Shown here one piece after another: positions 25,377 to 33,124 of a stretch of DNA of 64,000 nt. Under the pieces are notes generated by a model. It was not told the origin of the DNA and did not search any database. It saw only the letters and a list, made by a program, of their open reading frames with translations. Where the stretch lies: positions 62,001-126,000 of the forward strand of contig NZ_FOMK01000013.1 in NCBI RefSeq assembly GCF_900112615.1, in the 5' to 3' direction. Positions within the stretch are counted from its first letter, which is position 1, and each line of letters starts with the position of its first letter. The position numbers and the translations under genes are program-made. Source of the stretch: Chitinophaga sp. CF118. Lineage in GTDB: Bacteria > Bacteroidota > Bacteroidia > Chitinophagales > Chitinophagaceae.

Positions 25377-25393
25377 ATTGCTTTAAAAGCATA
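25377..25393. promoter_or_regulatory. Candidate operator 1 of the XRE regulator
   Basis: ATTGCTTT, a central A, then AAAGCATA: an inverted repeat with 6 of 8 paired positions, directly before the regulator start codon. It shares its left arm and the GCTTTwAAAGC core with operator 2 at 25482-25498, which is a perfect palindrome. Confidence 0.5.
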
Positions 25394-25481
25394 TTTTTTC
25401 AATTTAAGAAGATTATTACTTATTATGATACAGGTGTTTGCATATTAAAAAGCAAAATATTTTATCTATATAGATTCATAA

Positions 25482-25498
25482 ATTGCTTTTAAAGCAAT
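25482..25498. promoter_or_regulatory. Candidate operator 2, overlapping the promoter of the 129-aa gene
   Basis: ATTGCTTT, a central T, then AAAGCAAT: a perfect inverted repeat with 8-bp arms. Its TTG (25483-25485) lies 19 bp before a -7-like TACCTTTA (25505-25512), so a protein bound here would block that promoter. Confidence 0.55.
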
Positions 25499-25538
25499 AT
25501 TTATTACCTTTAAGTATAAGTATAAAAAATCTATTGTA

Positions 25539-25928
25539 ATGGAACCTTCAAAAATATCATCTACCTCTTTCTTCCACCATACTCATCTCAATGAGCAGGA
25601 ATTAAAGCATCCGGAACTGGCTATTAATCGTTTTTGTGAGTTATTTCCTCTTACAGATGTACGTCAGGCATTATGGTTATGGCTTAATGAAACGCTTACC
25701 GCCCAAGACACTCATTACGAGGATACTCAGAACAGGGCAAACCTGCTGGTAATTTATAATCAATTGCTTTATTTGCTGGATGCCACTTATATCATGAATC
25801 ATCAGTACACTTCTGCACAGCAGATGGTAAAAGTAAATGAGGTGGTGACTTCATTAGCCTCTTACCAGAAAAATCGATATAATGTGGATGAGAGTATTCA
25901 GAAGGTGGTGCAGACGGGGAGTATATAA
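25539..25928 (+). CDS. Hypothetical protein divergent from the XRE regulator
   Basis: 129 residues, not recognised. It lacks a signal peptide and membrane segments and appears mostly helical, with a hydrophobic centre (A-L-W-L-W-L-N-E-T-L, L-L-V-I-Y-N-Q-L-L-Y-L-L-D-A) and a soluble, polar C terminus. The ATG at 25539 is about 27 bp after a -7-like TACCTTTA and has a perfect palindrome overlapping the -33 region. The shared operator with the divergent XRE gene suggests it is the main target of that regulator. It could be a toxin, an accessory protein or a housekeeping helix bundle; the sequence does not decide. Confidence 0.6.
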   Translation: MEPSKISSTSFFHHTHLNEQELKHPELAINRFCELFPLTDVRQALWLWLNETLTAQDTHYEDTQNRANLLVIYNQLLYLLDATYIMNHQYTSAQQMVKVNEVVTSLASYQKNRYNVDESIQKVVQTGSI

Positions 25929-25963
25929 TACTGAAAGGGAGCAGGTAACTGTTCCCTCATAAT

Positions 25964-26743
25964 TTAAAGTTTTGCCTGCTTAATGAGTTCAGGAAACAAT
26001 ATCACCTTCCTGGTGTCCTTTGCATCAAACAGAAAAGGAGCTACATCTTTAGCCATTTCATCCATGCTTATCTTACTACATTTATCCAATATTTTTTCTT
26101 TCAATTGCTTTGCATTGGATACATTTAATTTCAATTGGAGGTAGTCATAGTTAGGTTTATCAGTCAATGATAACAGGAAAGCGACATCAAAAAAATCCCT
26201 GCCTTTATTTCGTTCTCTGTTACAAATAGCATAAAATTTTTGAGCTAGTAATATATCTAATGGCGTTATAAATATTTGCGTGAATACGTCAAAACGGTTC
26301 AATATATATTTATCGGGCACAAAGTCAAACCGTTGTGGTTCTGTATCCAGTTGTATCAAAATTCTTTCTTCTCTATGGCCTGATGAGCCTTCTCTATATA
26401 ATATTTCAGGAAAACGGATATAACAATGATAAGCTCCTTTATAAACCGTTTTCATTTCCACTTTATATCCTTCTCTCTCCAATTGTATTTTTAATACATC
26501 TGCTAGTTTTTCAAAAGTATCCTCACCTATTTGAAAGTTATCGAAATCCAAATCCTCTGAAAAGCGGGTATTGCCATGTACAATACGTAAACAGGTCTCT
26601 CCTAAAAAGCAGAACTGGTTAGCATATTCACTATCGAAAATTATTTGCAGCAATTTATGCTGCAAATACTCTCTTAAAATGAATCGTTTATATCCACGAA
26701 GATTTTCCGGATAGTTATTTTCTATTTCAGATAGTGTCAACAT
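25964..26743 (-). CDS. AbiEii-type nucleotidyltransferase toxin
   Basis: 259 residues. The nucleotidyltransferase motif is present as F-L-G-E-T-C-L-R-I (residues 46-54, corresponding to G-G-x-x-L) followed by R-F-S-E-D-L-D-F (60-67) with the metal-binding acidic pair D64/D66. Later conserved parts are L-L-A-Q-K-F-Y-A-I and R-N-K-G-R-D-F-F-D-V-A-F-L-L, typical of the AbiEii/AbiGii (DUF1814) family. AbiEii is the toxin of a type IV toxin-antitoxin and abortive-infection system. Its start lies inside the end of the antitoxin gene (17-bp overlap), so the pair is translationally coupled. The first glycine pair is G-E rather than G-G, which is common in the wider family. Confidence 0.87.
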   Translation of the reverse strand: MLTLSEIENNYPENLRGYKRFILREYLQHKLLQIIFDSEYANQFCFLGETCLRIVHGNTRFSEDLDFDNFQIGEDTFEKLADVLKIQLEREGYKVEMKTVYKGAYHCYIRFPEILYREGSSGHREERILIQLDTEPQRFDFVPDKYILNRFDVFTQIFITPLDILLAQKFYAICNRERNKGRDFFDVAFLLSLTDKPNYDYLQLKLNVSNAKQLKEKILDKCSKISMDEMAKDVAPFLFDAKDTRKVILFPELIKQAKL

Positions 26744-27353
26744 TTGTTTTTAATTTCTTTAGTAAGGAAACTCTTTTGTTTAAAGTAGTGCTTTCAAAAT
26801 ATGCAGCGTACTTGTCCAACTTTTCCCAATCAATACTCTTATTCAGTTCCGCAATATTGAAACGTAATCCTTTTATATCAGCCATACTGTTAATCCGTGG
26901 ATTTAAATATAGAAAGTCAAGTATCCCTTTTTCAGGTTCAGCCATTAATATTGGTAAGATGTTTATGCGACTTGCATGGTATCCAAAAAAAAACTGTGGC
27001 TTTACATTGCGGTATTGAAAAGTGCCCACATTTGTTTCATAGAGAGTCGTTTTGCGGGTTGTAATGTTCTGAATAGTATAGACCCCTTCCGGAATTAAAT
27101 TATAATAGGAAAGTGCTGATTCAAGGGAAACATAAGAAGGACGATAAAGGCAATTACTGATACGATAGTTTAACCAATCATCTATTCCTATATCAGAAAA
27201 TAGATACCATTTATTCACTAACTTCTGGATATATCCTTTTTTTTGCCACTCAACTAAACGCCTTGTATCAAAGTCAGGGAATAACTTTACTATGTCTCTT
27301 ATGGAGAATACAGCAAAATCATGAAATGCTTCCCTAAATTTATTATAGGTCAT
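26727..27353 (-). CDS. AbiEi-type antitoxin / transcriptional regulator
   Basis: 208 residues from the ATG at 27353. The N-terminal 60 residues form a winged-helix-like segment (F-S-I-R-D-I-V-K-L-F-P-D-F-D-T-R-R-L-V-E-W-Q-K-K-G-Y-I-Q-K-L). The AbiEi core follows, with R-P-S-Y-V-S-L-E-S-A-L-S-Y-Y-N-L-I-P-E-G-V-Y-T-I-Q and T-T-R-K-T-T. In AbiE systems this protein neutralises AbiEii and represses its own promoter. A 21-bp-arm inverted repeat overlaps the -7 element and reaches the start codon, fitting autoregulation. An in-frame start 30 bp upstream would put this palindrome inside the coding region and is disfavoured. Confidence 0.83.
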   Translation of the reverse strand: MTYNKFREAFHDFAVFSIRDIVKLFPDFDTRRLVEWQKKGYIQKLVNKWYLFSDIGIDDWLNYRISNCLYRPSYVSLESALSYYNLIPEGVYTIQNITTRKTTLYETNVGTFQYRNVKPQFFFGYHASRINILPILMAEPEKGILDFLYLNPRINSMADIKGLRFNIAELNKSIDWEKLDKYAAYFESTTLNKRVSLLKKLKTNVDTI

Positions 27354-27398
27354 TTTATTTCTTAAAATTGTTAATAATAACAAATTTAAGAAATAAAA
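27353..27398. promoter_or_regulatory. Long inverted repeat over the AbiE promoter (probable AbiEi operator)
   Basis: Arms at 27353-27373 and 27378-27398 are 21 bp each with one mismatch, separated by ATAA. The right arm contains the minus-strand -7 element TAAATTTG (27388-27381), 28 bp before the antitoxin ATG. The arms include the shared segment TTTTATTTCTTAAA. AbiEi proteins studied elsewhere bind inverted repeats in their own promoter, which supports the reading. Confidence 0.6.
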
Positions 27399-27472
27399 CC
27401 GGTAATTTAAGAGTTAATAGTAAGTTGGGTTGTCTAAGTGGAACGATTGTTAATGCGAGATAATTATGCGAC

Positions 27473-27498
27473 TGAAATCACATTATAATGTGATTTCA
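27473..27498. promoter_or_regulatory. Perfect 26-bp palindrome with CACATTATAATGTG core
   Basis: Arm TGAAATCACATTA is followed directly by its exact reverse complement. The core recurs in the second palindrome at 27531-27564, centre to centre 62 bp apart. It lies between the terC end and the AbiE promoter, about 120 bp from the antitoxin start. It could be a protein-binding site or an RNA hairpin. Confidence 0.5.
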
Positions 27499-27530
27499 GA
27501 TAAGATTTGTGCAAATGGAAGTTTTATATA

Positions 27531-27564
27531 CATCCATAACCACATTATAATGTGATTATGGATG
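27531..27564. promoter_or_regulatory. 34-bp palindrome, second CACATTATAATGTG site
   Basis: Arm CATCCATAACCACATTA is followed by its reverse complement with one mismatch. It begins 16 bp beyond the terC stop codon on the minus strand, so in RNA it would form a 17-bp hairpin at the end of the terC transcript. It shares its core with the palindrome at 27473-27498. Confidence 0.5.
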
Positions 27565-27579
27565 CAAGTTTTAATACAA

Positions 27580-28350
27580 TCACTTCTCCGCCTGCTTCAA
27601 CTGCACCGGCGTCCCCTTTTTCTTCACCTTCAAATTCAAAACCTCAATAAACACTGAGAACGCCATTGCGAAATAAATATACCCTTTTGGAATATGCTGA
27701 TCAAAGCTCTCTGCCAATAATGAAACACCAATTAATAATAAGAACGATAACGCGAGCATTTTAACTGTTGGATGTTTGTTCACAAAATTACTGATGCTTT
27801 CAGCAGCTATCAGCATTACACCTACTGCTATCACCACGGCCGCTATCATAATCTCAATATGATCTGCCATACCTACTGCTGTAATTACAGAGTCGAGTGA
27901 GAATACAATATCCAGCAACAGAATCTGAACGATTGTTGCGCTAAACCCGACAGTTTTTACTTTTGTTTCCTCATGTTCACTTCCTTCCAGTTTCTCATGG
28001 ATTTCTGATGTGCTTTTGTAGATCAAAAACAGCCCACCTATTAGCAGGATCAGGTCACGTCCGGAGATGGCTGCCATTTCCAGCCATTTCGGATTCTCGA
28101 TGCCTATCCAGGCTCCTACGTTGAAAAGCGGTGTGGTGAGAGACATGATCCAGCTGATTGACAGCAACAATAAAACGCGGATGAACATGGCGAGAGATAG
28201 CCCCAGTCGACGGGCTTTCTTCTGCTGGTTTTGAGGGAGCTTGCCTGAAAGGATTGAAATAAATACAATGTTATCTATACCTAATACGATTTCCAGTACT
28301 GTTAATGTTAAAAGGCTGATGAGAGAATCCGCGGTCAATAGATGTTCCAT
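27580..28350 (-). CDS. TerC-family integral membrane protein
   Basis: 256 residues from the ATG at 28350 (M-E-H-L-L-T-A-D-S-L-I-S-L-L). The family signature L-E-I-V-L-G-I-D-N-I-V-F-I-S-I is near residue 20 and the second acidic motif L-L-D-I-V-F-S-L-D-S-V-I-T-A-V-G is near residue 140. About seven membrane segments are predicted, with a charged loop (K-L-E-G-S-E-H-E-E) in the middle. TerC-like proteins sit in the inner membrane and are linked to tellurite resistance and to metal (manganese) export in several bacteria; the ion here is not known. An alternative start 24 bp upstream is less likely because family members begin at this Met. No ter operon partners are adjacent. Confidence 0.88.
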   Translation of the reverse strand: MEHLLTADSLISLLTLTVLEIVLGIDNIVFISILSGKLPQNQQKKARRLGLSLAMFIRVLLLLSISWIMSLTTPLFNVGAWIGIENPKWLEMAAISGRDLILLIGGLFLIYKSTSEIHEKLEGSEHEETKVKTVGFSATIVQILLLDIVFSLDSVITAVGMADHIEIMIAAVVIAVGVMLIAAESISNFVNKHPTVKMLALSFLLLIGVSLLAESFDQHIPKGYIYFAMAFSVFIEVLNLKVKKKGTPVQLKQAEK

Positions 28351-28413
28351 AGAAAAGTAATAATTTTTTATCATTAACAGGAATCTGTTTTAGCTGATTT
28401 CTGTTGCTGCGCC

Positions 28414-28421
28414 CAAAGATA
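28414..28421 (-). promoter_or_regulatory. Predicted -7 element of the terC gene
   Basis: TATCTTTG on the minus strand, an exact TAnnTTTG match, 64 bp before the terC-family start codon. No clear -33 element accompanies it. Confidence 0.35.
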
Positions 28422-28499
28422 AAGTAATCGATAGAAATATAGATTGATTGTCGATTATAGCTCCTGCAAAATTTGATCCGGTCTTATTATAAATAGTGA

Positions 28500-28507
28500 T
28501 ATTTTTG
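28500..28507 (+). promoter_or_regulatory. Predicted -7 element of the HAD hydrolase gene
   Basis: TATTTTTG, exact TAnnTTTG match, 20 bp before the ATG. A TTTG at 28472-28475 is 24 bp upstream, longer than the usual spacing, so the -33 assignment is doubtful. Confidence 0.35.
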
Positions 28508-28527
28508 TTGTCTTAACCCTTCTCAGT

Positions 28528-29223
28528 ATGAGTATAAAAGTAATAGCCTTTGATGCGGATGATACGCTTTGGGTAAATGAACCCTATTTCCGCGAAACAG
28601 AAGAAGAGTTCTGCCGGCTGATGGAACCTTATATCCCGCAGCATACAGTTGCCAGAGAATTGCTGCGGACAGAGATTGCAAACCTTCCGTTATATGGCTA
28701 CGGGATTAAAGGTTTTATGTTGTCTATGGTTGAAACAGCGTTGGCTGTTACCAGTAATACGATTGATATCAGCGCTGTTGAAAAGATCATCGGTTATGGT
28801 AAGGCTCTGCTTGCAAGGCCCATTGAAATATTGGACGGGGTGGAAGTGGTACTGGATGCTTTAAAGGACAGGTTCCGGCTGGTAGTAGCTACGAAGGGCG
28901 ACCTGCTGGATCAGGAGCGCAAACTGAAAAACTCAGGGATCGATCATTTCTTTCATCATGTGGAAATAATGTCCGACAAACAAGAGTCCGATTATATGAA
29001 GCTGATCCGCCACCTGGATATACAACCCGAAGAATTTCTGATGATAGGAAATTCCCTGAAATCGGATATCCTGCCAGTGCTGAGCCTGGGCGGACATGCC
29101 ATTCACATCCCATTTCATACCACCTGGGCGCATGAACATGTAGATGTACATATTGATAACGTCAATTTCAGGCAGGCGGTACAGATCTCAGATGTGCTAG
29201 AACTGGTGGGGATAAAAGAATAA
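28528..29223 (+). CDS. HAD-superfamily hydrolase
   Basis: 231 residues. Motif I is I-A-F-D-A-D-D-T-L-W (nucleophile Asp9, acid/base Asp11), followed by N-E-P-Y-F. A helical cap domain spans about residues 20-100. Motif II is L-V-V-A-T-K-G-D near 117, Lys in motif III is around 150 (S-D-K-Q-E-S-D-Y), and motif IV is M-I-G-N-S-L-K-S-D-I near 173. The overall form is that of haloacid dehalogenase-like phosphatases of the YjjG type. The family mostly dephosphorylates small metabolites; the substrate is unknown. Cytoplasmic. Its last 27 bases overlap tail-to-tail with the convergent propeller-like gene. Confidence 0.88.
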   Translation: MSIKVIAFDADDTLWVNEPYFRETEEEFCRLMEPYIPQHTVARELLRTEIANLPLYGYGIKGFMLSMVETALAVTSNTIDISAVEKIIGYGKALLARPIEILDGVEVVLDALKDRFRLVVATKGDLLDQERKLKNSGIDHFFHHVEIMSDKQESDYMKLIRHLDIQPEEFLMIGNSLKSDILPVLSLGGHAIHIPFHTTWAHEHVDVHIDNVNFRQAVQISDVLELVGIKE

Positions 29224-30033
29224 TGAAGGATGATGGCCCTCACTAATGGTCAGGTAACCGGAGTTATCAGTTTTAAAAGTAAGTCCCTCGCCCTGCTTTT
29301 CCGGTACATATGGTAAGTTGGTAGCGGGTTTGGACATCGCTTCTTCTACACTTTCCCCTTTTCCGCGATGCCAGTACCAGATCTTCCTATCGTTTTTGAT
29401 GATGATATGATGGCCATCTTTGGAAATGTCTCCGGCAGTGATCCAGGTGAAGGGTAAGGTGAGCACCTTTTCCATTTTTGCCGTTTCTCCGCTTTTAAAG
29501 TCAAGATTGGATATTTTATATAACCCCACCTCCTTTTCCCGTTTACTGATCACATATAAGTGCCTGGAAATAGGATCTGCCATTAAGGATTCTGCATCCC
29601 TTGCACCATCAGGATATCTAAGATATAGGTAATCCGGCTTTACCTCGGCCTTTTTGGAGGGTATTTTCTCTGGTACAGGAAAGCGGTACACCATCACGTC
29701 TATACCGAGTTTAGCATTATTGCCGATATCTCCTACATATACATACTGTTTATTGGGATTGGGACCCACTCCTTCTGCGATATCTTCCCAGTCGCGGTTA
29801 AACACCCCTTTTAAGTGGATAGTGCTCAGCAGTTCGCCATTGCTGTTCAGCAGGTATACTTCCGGTTTATTGCCACTGTCATTATGCGTCCAGTAGCAAC
29901 CCGGAAGGGTAGAGCTGGATGCGAGCCCGGATGCCTCAGCTATTTTATCTGATTTTATTTTGCCTAGTACCTCTGGTTGCTGCGCAAAGGCAGATAATCC
30001 CATTAAAAGTAATATAACTGAAATGTACCTCAT
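29197..30033 (-). CDS. Secreted beta-propeller-like protein of unknown function
   Basis: 278 residues with a signal peptide (residues 1-17, L-S-A-F-A-Q). The body is beta-rich with repeated blade-like segments: C-Y-W-T-H-N-D-S-G-N-K-P-E-V-Y-L-L-N, D-W-E-D-I-A-E-G, Y-V-Y-V-G-D-I-G-N-N, Y-L-R-Y-P-D-G-A-R-D-A-E-S-L, H-L-Y-V-I-S-K-R-E and T-A-G-D-I-S-K-D-G-H-H-I. This pattern fits a six- or seven-bladed propeller; repeated Asp suggests metal or sugar contacts. No enzyme family is assigned. It follows the response-regulator gene by 19 bp on the same strand and is probably the third gene of that operon, so it may be an extracytoplasmic partner of the sensor. Confidence 0.65.
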   Translation of the reverse strand: MRYISVILLLMGLSAFAQQPEVLGKIKSDKIAEASGLASSSTLPGCYWTHNDSGNKPEVYLLNSNGELLSTIHLKGVFNRDWEDIAEGVGPNPNKQYVYVGDIGNNAKLGIDVMVYRFPVPEKIPSKKAEVKPDYLYLRYPDGARDAESLMADPISRHLYVISKREKEVGLYKISNLDFKSGETAKMEKVLTLPFTWITAGDISKDGHHIIIKNDRKIWYWHRGKGESVEEAMSKPATNLPYVPEKQGEGLTFKTDNSGYLTISEGHHPSLFFYPHQF

Positions 30034-30052
30034 GTTGCTATATTACGAAATT

Positions 30053-30688
30053 TTATGCCAGTCCTGTTTCAAGAGCCACTTTTACCAGTCCTGCAGTGTT
30101 TTTGACTTCCAGCTTATGTAGCATGCTAATGCGATGATTCTCTACCGTATGAAGACTAATAAATAACTTATCCGCAATTTCCTGGTTCGTATGTTCCTGT
30201 ACGATCAGTTGCAGAATTTCCTTTTCTCGGCGGGTGAGCAACGTATTTTTCCTGCTGGTTTTCTTATTGCGGAACATATCTTCCACCAGTTGTTGCTGAA
30301 GTACGGGTGAGAGAAACTGACCGCCATTCTGTACGGTTTCTATTGCTTTGAGGATGGTGAGGTCATCAGAATCTTTCAGGATGTATCCCATACATCCCAG
30401 CTTCAGCATCTTTTTTACCATTAATAGTACATCCGTACTGCTGAGGATGAGAATTTTTACCTGCGGATAATTCTTCAGGATCACTGTAGCCAGCTCAGGG
30501 CCACTCATATCTGGTAGTTGCATGTCGAGCAACAATACATCTGGTTGACGTTCTTTAATGCCTTGTAGCAGGCTTTGGCCATTGTTATAGATGTCTGTAA
30601 TGGTTATATGAGGTGTATCGCGCAATATGCTGCGGATGCCATTGACCACTATCGGGTGGTCGTCAGCAATTGCTAGTTTTAAAGACAT
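30053..30688 (-). CDS. NarL/FixJ-family response regulator
   Basis: 211 residues. Receiver domain 1-120 with the acidic pocket D9/D10, phospho-acceptor Asp55 in D-V-L-L-L-D-M-Q-L-P-D, Ser/Thr in I-L-S-S-T-D and Lys in Y-I-L-K-D-S. A LuxR-type HTH follows (about 145-208: L-T-R-R-E-K-E-I-L-Q-L-I, T-N-Q-E-I-A-D-K-L-F-I-S-L-H-T-V-E-N-H-R). The start overlaps the end of the kinase gene by 26 bp, marking them as a cognate pair. Targets are not known; GGTTTACC repeats in the gap between this operon and the SusC operon are candidate sites. Confidence 0.93.
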   Translation of the reverse strand: MSLKLAIADDHPIVVNGIRSILRDTPHITITDIYNNGQSLLQGIKERQPDVLLLDMQLPDMSGPELATVILKNYPQVKILILSSTDVLLMVKKMLKLGCMGYILKDSDDLTILKAIETVQNGGQFLSPVLQQQLVEDMFRNKKTSRKNTLLTRREKEILQLIVQEHTNQEIADKLFISLHTVENHRISMLHKLEVKNTAGLVKVALETGLA

Positions 30689-32693
30689 ACCTGGACGTAT
30701 TTTGTTTAAACGTAAATTCTATATGGATGCTGGTACCCTGACCAGGTACACTTTCTATATGCAGATCCCCATTCAGGGAATGCATGCGTTCGCGAATGGT
30801 TTTTAATCCCATGCCTTCTGCCTGTTGTGCGGTAAGTAGAAGCATGCCGTTTCCATCATCTTCTACCGTGATACACAGCTGTCTTTCATGGTAAACGATC
30901 TGTACAATTGCGGTGCGGGCAGCCGCATGTTTTAATATATTATGTACCAGTTCCTGGATGATCCGGTATACGGCCAGTTCGAAATCTGCTTCTAAGGCGG
31001 GTGCCTTTCCCCATGTCTCGAAATTAATTTCCAGTGTATGTCCTTTGCGAACCCGTTCGCAGAATAATGCAGTGGCTTTGGCAAGTCCTTCCTGTAATAG
31101 TATTTCCGGCATCAGATTATGAGCGGTTTTACGCAATTCTGTAGAGGCTTCTTCCAGGAGCAGTAATACATCCAGGAAGTCGCTGGTAACGTTGGTGGTT
31201 GTATGTTTTCTGAAGATGGCGCTCAGCTGTGTTCGTATGGTGCCCAGGGTGCCGCCCATACCATCATGAAGATCGCGGGCAATGCGACTGCGTTCTTTCT
31301 CTTCGCCGGCAATCATGGCCTGCAGACTGTTGATCTGCATCTCCTGCCGCAGGTTGCGGTACTTTTCCTTTTGCAGTTTCTGTTTGTGCAAGCTGTTTCT
31401 GTATAACAGGAGACTTACCAGGGAGAGTAACGCCAGTCCCGCAGAGATACCTATGATCAGGAAGTTCTTCGTTTTAAGACGGCTTTCATTCCTGGTGATG
31501 GCCAGTTGTTTCTGCGCCAGCTCTTTATTCTTATCTGCAATCCGGTATTTCATTTCCAGGTTGTATACCAGCTCCAGCTTCTCTACTTTCATCATGGTAT
31601 CTCTCAGCTCAACATACGTTTTCCTGCATTGGGCGGCTTTTTTATATTCTCCAATAGCATAGTAACAATCTCCGAGAGTCCTGTAGGTGCGGGTAACAAG
31701 TATATGTACAAGATGCCGGTTATTGGCGCCGTTCAGTGCCGGTATAATTGCTGCAATGGCTTTGTCGTACTTGTGTTGTATACAATATGCTTCACCGGTA
31801 AGCAAATCTGTAAGCAGTTGCTGGCGAACGAAGTAATCGTTGCCCTGCACAAAAAGGTCTTTTGCTTTTTGTATAGTGAGCAGCGCCATTTCAGGATTCT
31901 TATCATCAATATAAGTAAGGGAAATATTTATGAGGAGGCCAGCACGCATGGAGTTTGTCATGTTAGTGAGGTGTCCCATCTTTAAACTGGTCTGACAATA
32001 ATAACGTGCTGAATCATTCTGCTGTATATTATTATAATAACCTGCTTTATAGAAATACAGGTACATAAGGGAGGCAGTATCCTTCTTTTCTACAGCCCTG
32101 TTTACCAGCGAATTTATGTGTTGCATCACCTGTTGAATGTGTAGGTCGTTACGAATATCGTCATGCACATTCAACCAGAAATCCAGAATGCTACAATATA
32201 CCTTCATCTGCATTTTGGGGTCCATTAGTCTGTTGGATTCAAGTTCTCCCAAGGCTGCATACCGGTACCATGCAGAGGAATCGTATTTCCCTTTATAGTA
32301 GTAGGTCTGTGATAACATGATATAGACCAGTACCCTTTGCTCATGTCCCTTAACGTCATTCCCACAATATTGCAGAGCCATGTGCCCGCAATTTAGTGCT
32401 TTGTCTTTCTGACTACTGTTAATATAACACATCCCGAGTCCGATCAGCGACTTTGTAGCACCATAGTTGTAATTTACTCCTTTGGCGATGTTCAGCGCCC
32501 GGTAATACATTCGTTCAGCGCCTTCTATAGAGCTGTCTCTTTGGGAGTTGGCCAGCTTGATGATACTGTCCACGGTTTTCCTGTCATCGACTGGCATAGC
32601 CATGCAATCTCCTGCAAACAGCAGTAGTAATAGTATGAACAATGGTGTCTTCCGGATATACTGTCCGTAATTCAAAGTAGTAAGGTTCCCCAT
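30663..32693 (-). CDS. TPR-containing sensor histidine kinase (HisKA_3 / NarX-DesK type)
   Basis: 676 residues. N-terminal signal or anchor (about 14-32), then tetratricopeptide-like helices (about 35-390) that would lie in the periplasm. A single membrane segment, F-L-I-I-G-I-S-A-G-L-A-L-L-S-L-V, is near 405-425, followed by a short coiled coil. The dimerisation and phosphoacceptor domain reads E-K-E-R-S-R-I-A-R-D-L-H-D-G-M-G-G, with His476 as the phosphorylated residue. HATPase follows with Q-E-L-V-H-N-I-L-K-H-A (N box), E-D-D-G-N-G-M (G1) and G-M-G-L-K-T-I-R-E-R. This TPR-TM-kinase plan is common in Bacteroidota; the TPR part probably senses protein or peptide partners. It is divergent from the 24-kb SusC operon, with a 431-bp gap. 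Confidence 0.92.
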   Translation of the reverse strand: MGNLTTLNYGQYIRKTPLFILLLLLFAGDCMAMPVDDRKTVDSIIKLANSQRDSSIEGAERMYYRALNIAKGVNYNYGATKSLIGLGMCYINSSQKDKALNCGHMALQYCGNDVKGHEQRVLVYIMLSQTYYYKGKYDSSAWYRYAALGELESNRLMDPKMQMKVYCSILDFWLNVHDDIRNDLHIQQVMQHINSLVNRAVEKKDTASLMYLYFYKAGYYNNIQQNDSARYYCQTSLKMGHLTNMTNSMRAGLLINISLTYIDDKNPEMALLTIQKAKDLFVQGNDYFVRQQLLTDLLTGEAYCIQHKYDKAIAAIIPALNGANNRHLVHILVTRTYRTLGDCYYAIGEYKKAAQCRKTYVELRDTMMKVEKLELVYNLEMKYRIADKNKELAQKQLAITRNESRLKTKNFLIIGISAGLALLSLVSLLLYRNSLHKQKLQKEKYRNLRQEMQINSLQAMIAGEEKERSRIARDLHDGMGGTLGTIRTQLSAIFRKHTTTNVTSDFLDVLLLLEEASTELRKTAHNLMPEILLQEGLAKATALFCERVRKGHTLEINFETWGKAPALEADFELAVYRIIQELVHNILKHAAARTAIVQIVYHERQLCITVEDDGNGMLLLTAQQAEGMGLKTIRERMHSLNGDLHIESVPGQGTSIHIEFTFKQNTSRYVFKTSNC

Positions 32694-33124
32694 AATCAGA
32701 AGTCATTTCACCTGCAGCGTTATTTGTACAGCTACAGTTACTCCGTTATTTACAGAGTGGGTTGTTTGCGAACAGGTGACAATTTTTAAAATTTCAACAG
32801 GCTTATTACGATTCTTAGTTTCTAAAGTTCGCTGATAATATTCTTTGGTTGATTCCGACAGTTAAGATAATAATTAAATAGTGGTTTACCGCTATTTTCT
32901 ATTTAAGAGGTTTACCGGGGTATTACCATATGCTAACATGAATAATTTTAGGTTTTGAAAAGAGAGTCACTTACAAGGGGGTGTCACACTTTGATAATTA
33001 ATTTGTTACAGCTAAAATCGACAGGACAACCTGAATAATAATAACCAGTGGCTGGATAAAATACCATCGCCTTGGAAAAACAATTTTAAGTAACCAGGAT
33101 CTATTACGTAAACCAAAATCATTT
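32694..33124. other. Divergent regulatory region between the two-component operon and the SusC operon
   Basis: 431 bp without a gene. It contains the motif GGTTTACC at 32883-32890 and 32909-32916 and the variant GGTATTACC at 32919-32927. The first two are 26 bp apart (start to start) and stand 200-240 bp before the SusC start. A one-mismatch -7-like TTAATTTG is at 32998-33005. The GGTxxACC sites are partly palindromic and are candidate binding sites for the neighbouring response regulator. Confidence 0.45.

Noticed and set aside
32998..33005. TTAATTTG as the -7 element of the SusC operon
   Set aside because: It has one mismatch to TAnnTTTG and no -33 partner, so it was not listed as a promoter.
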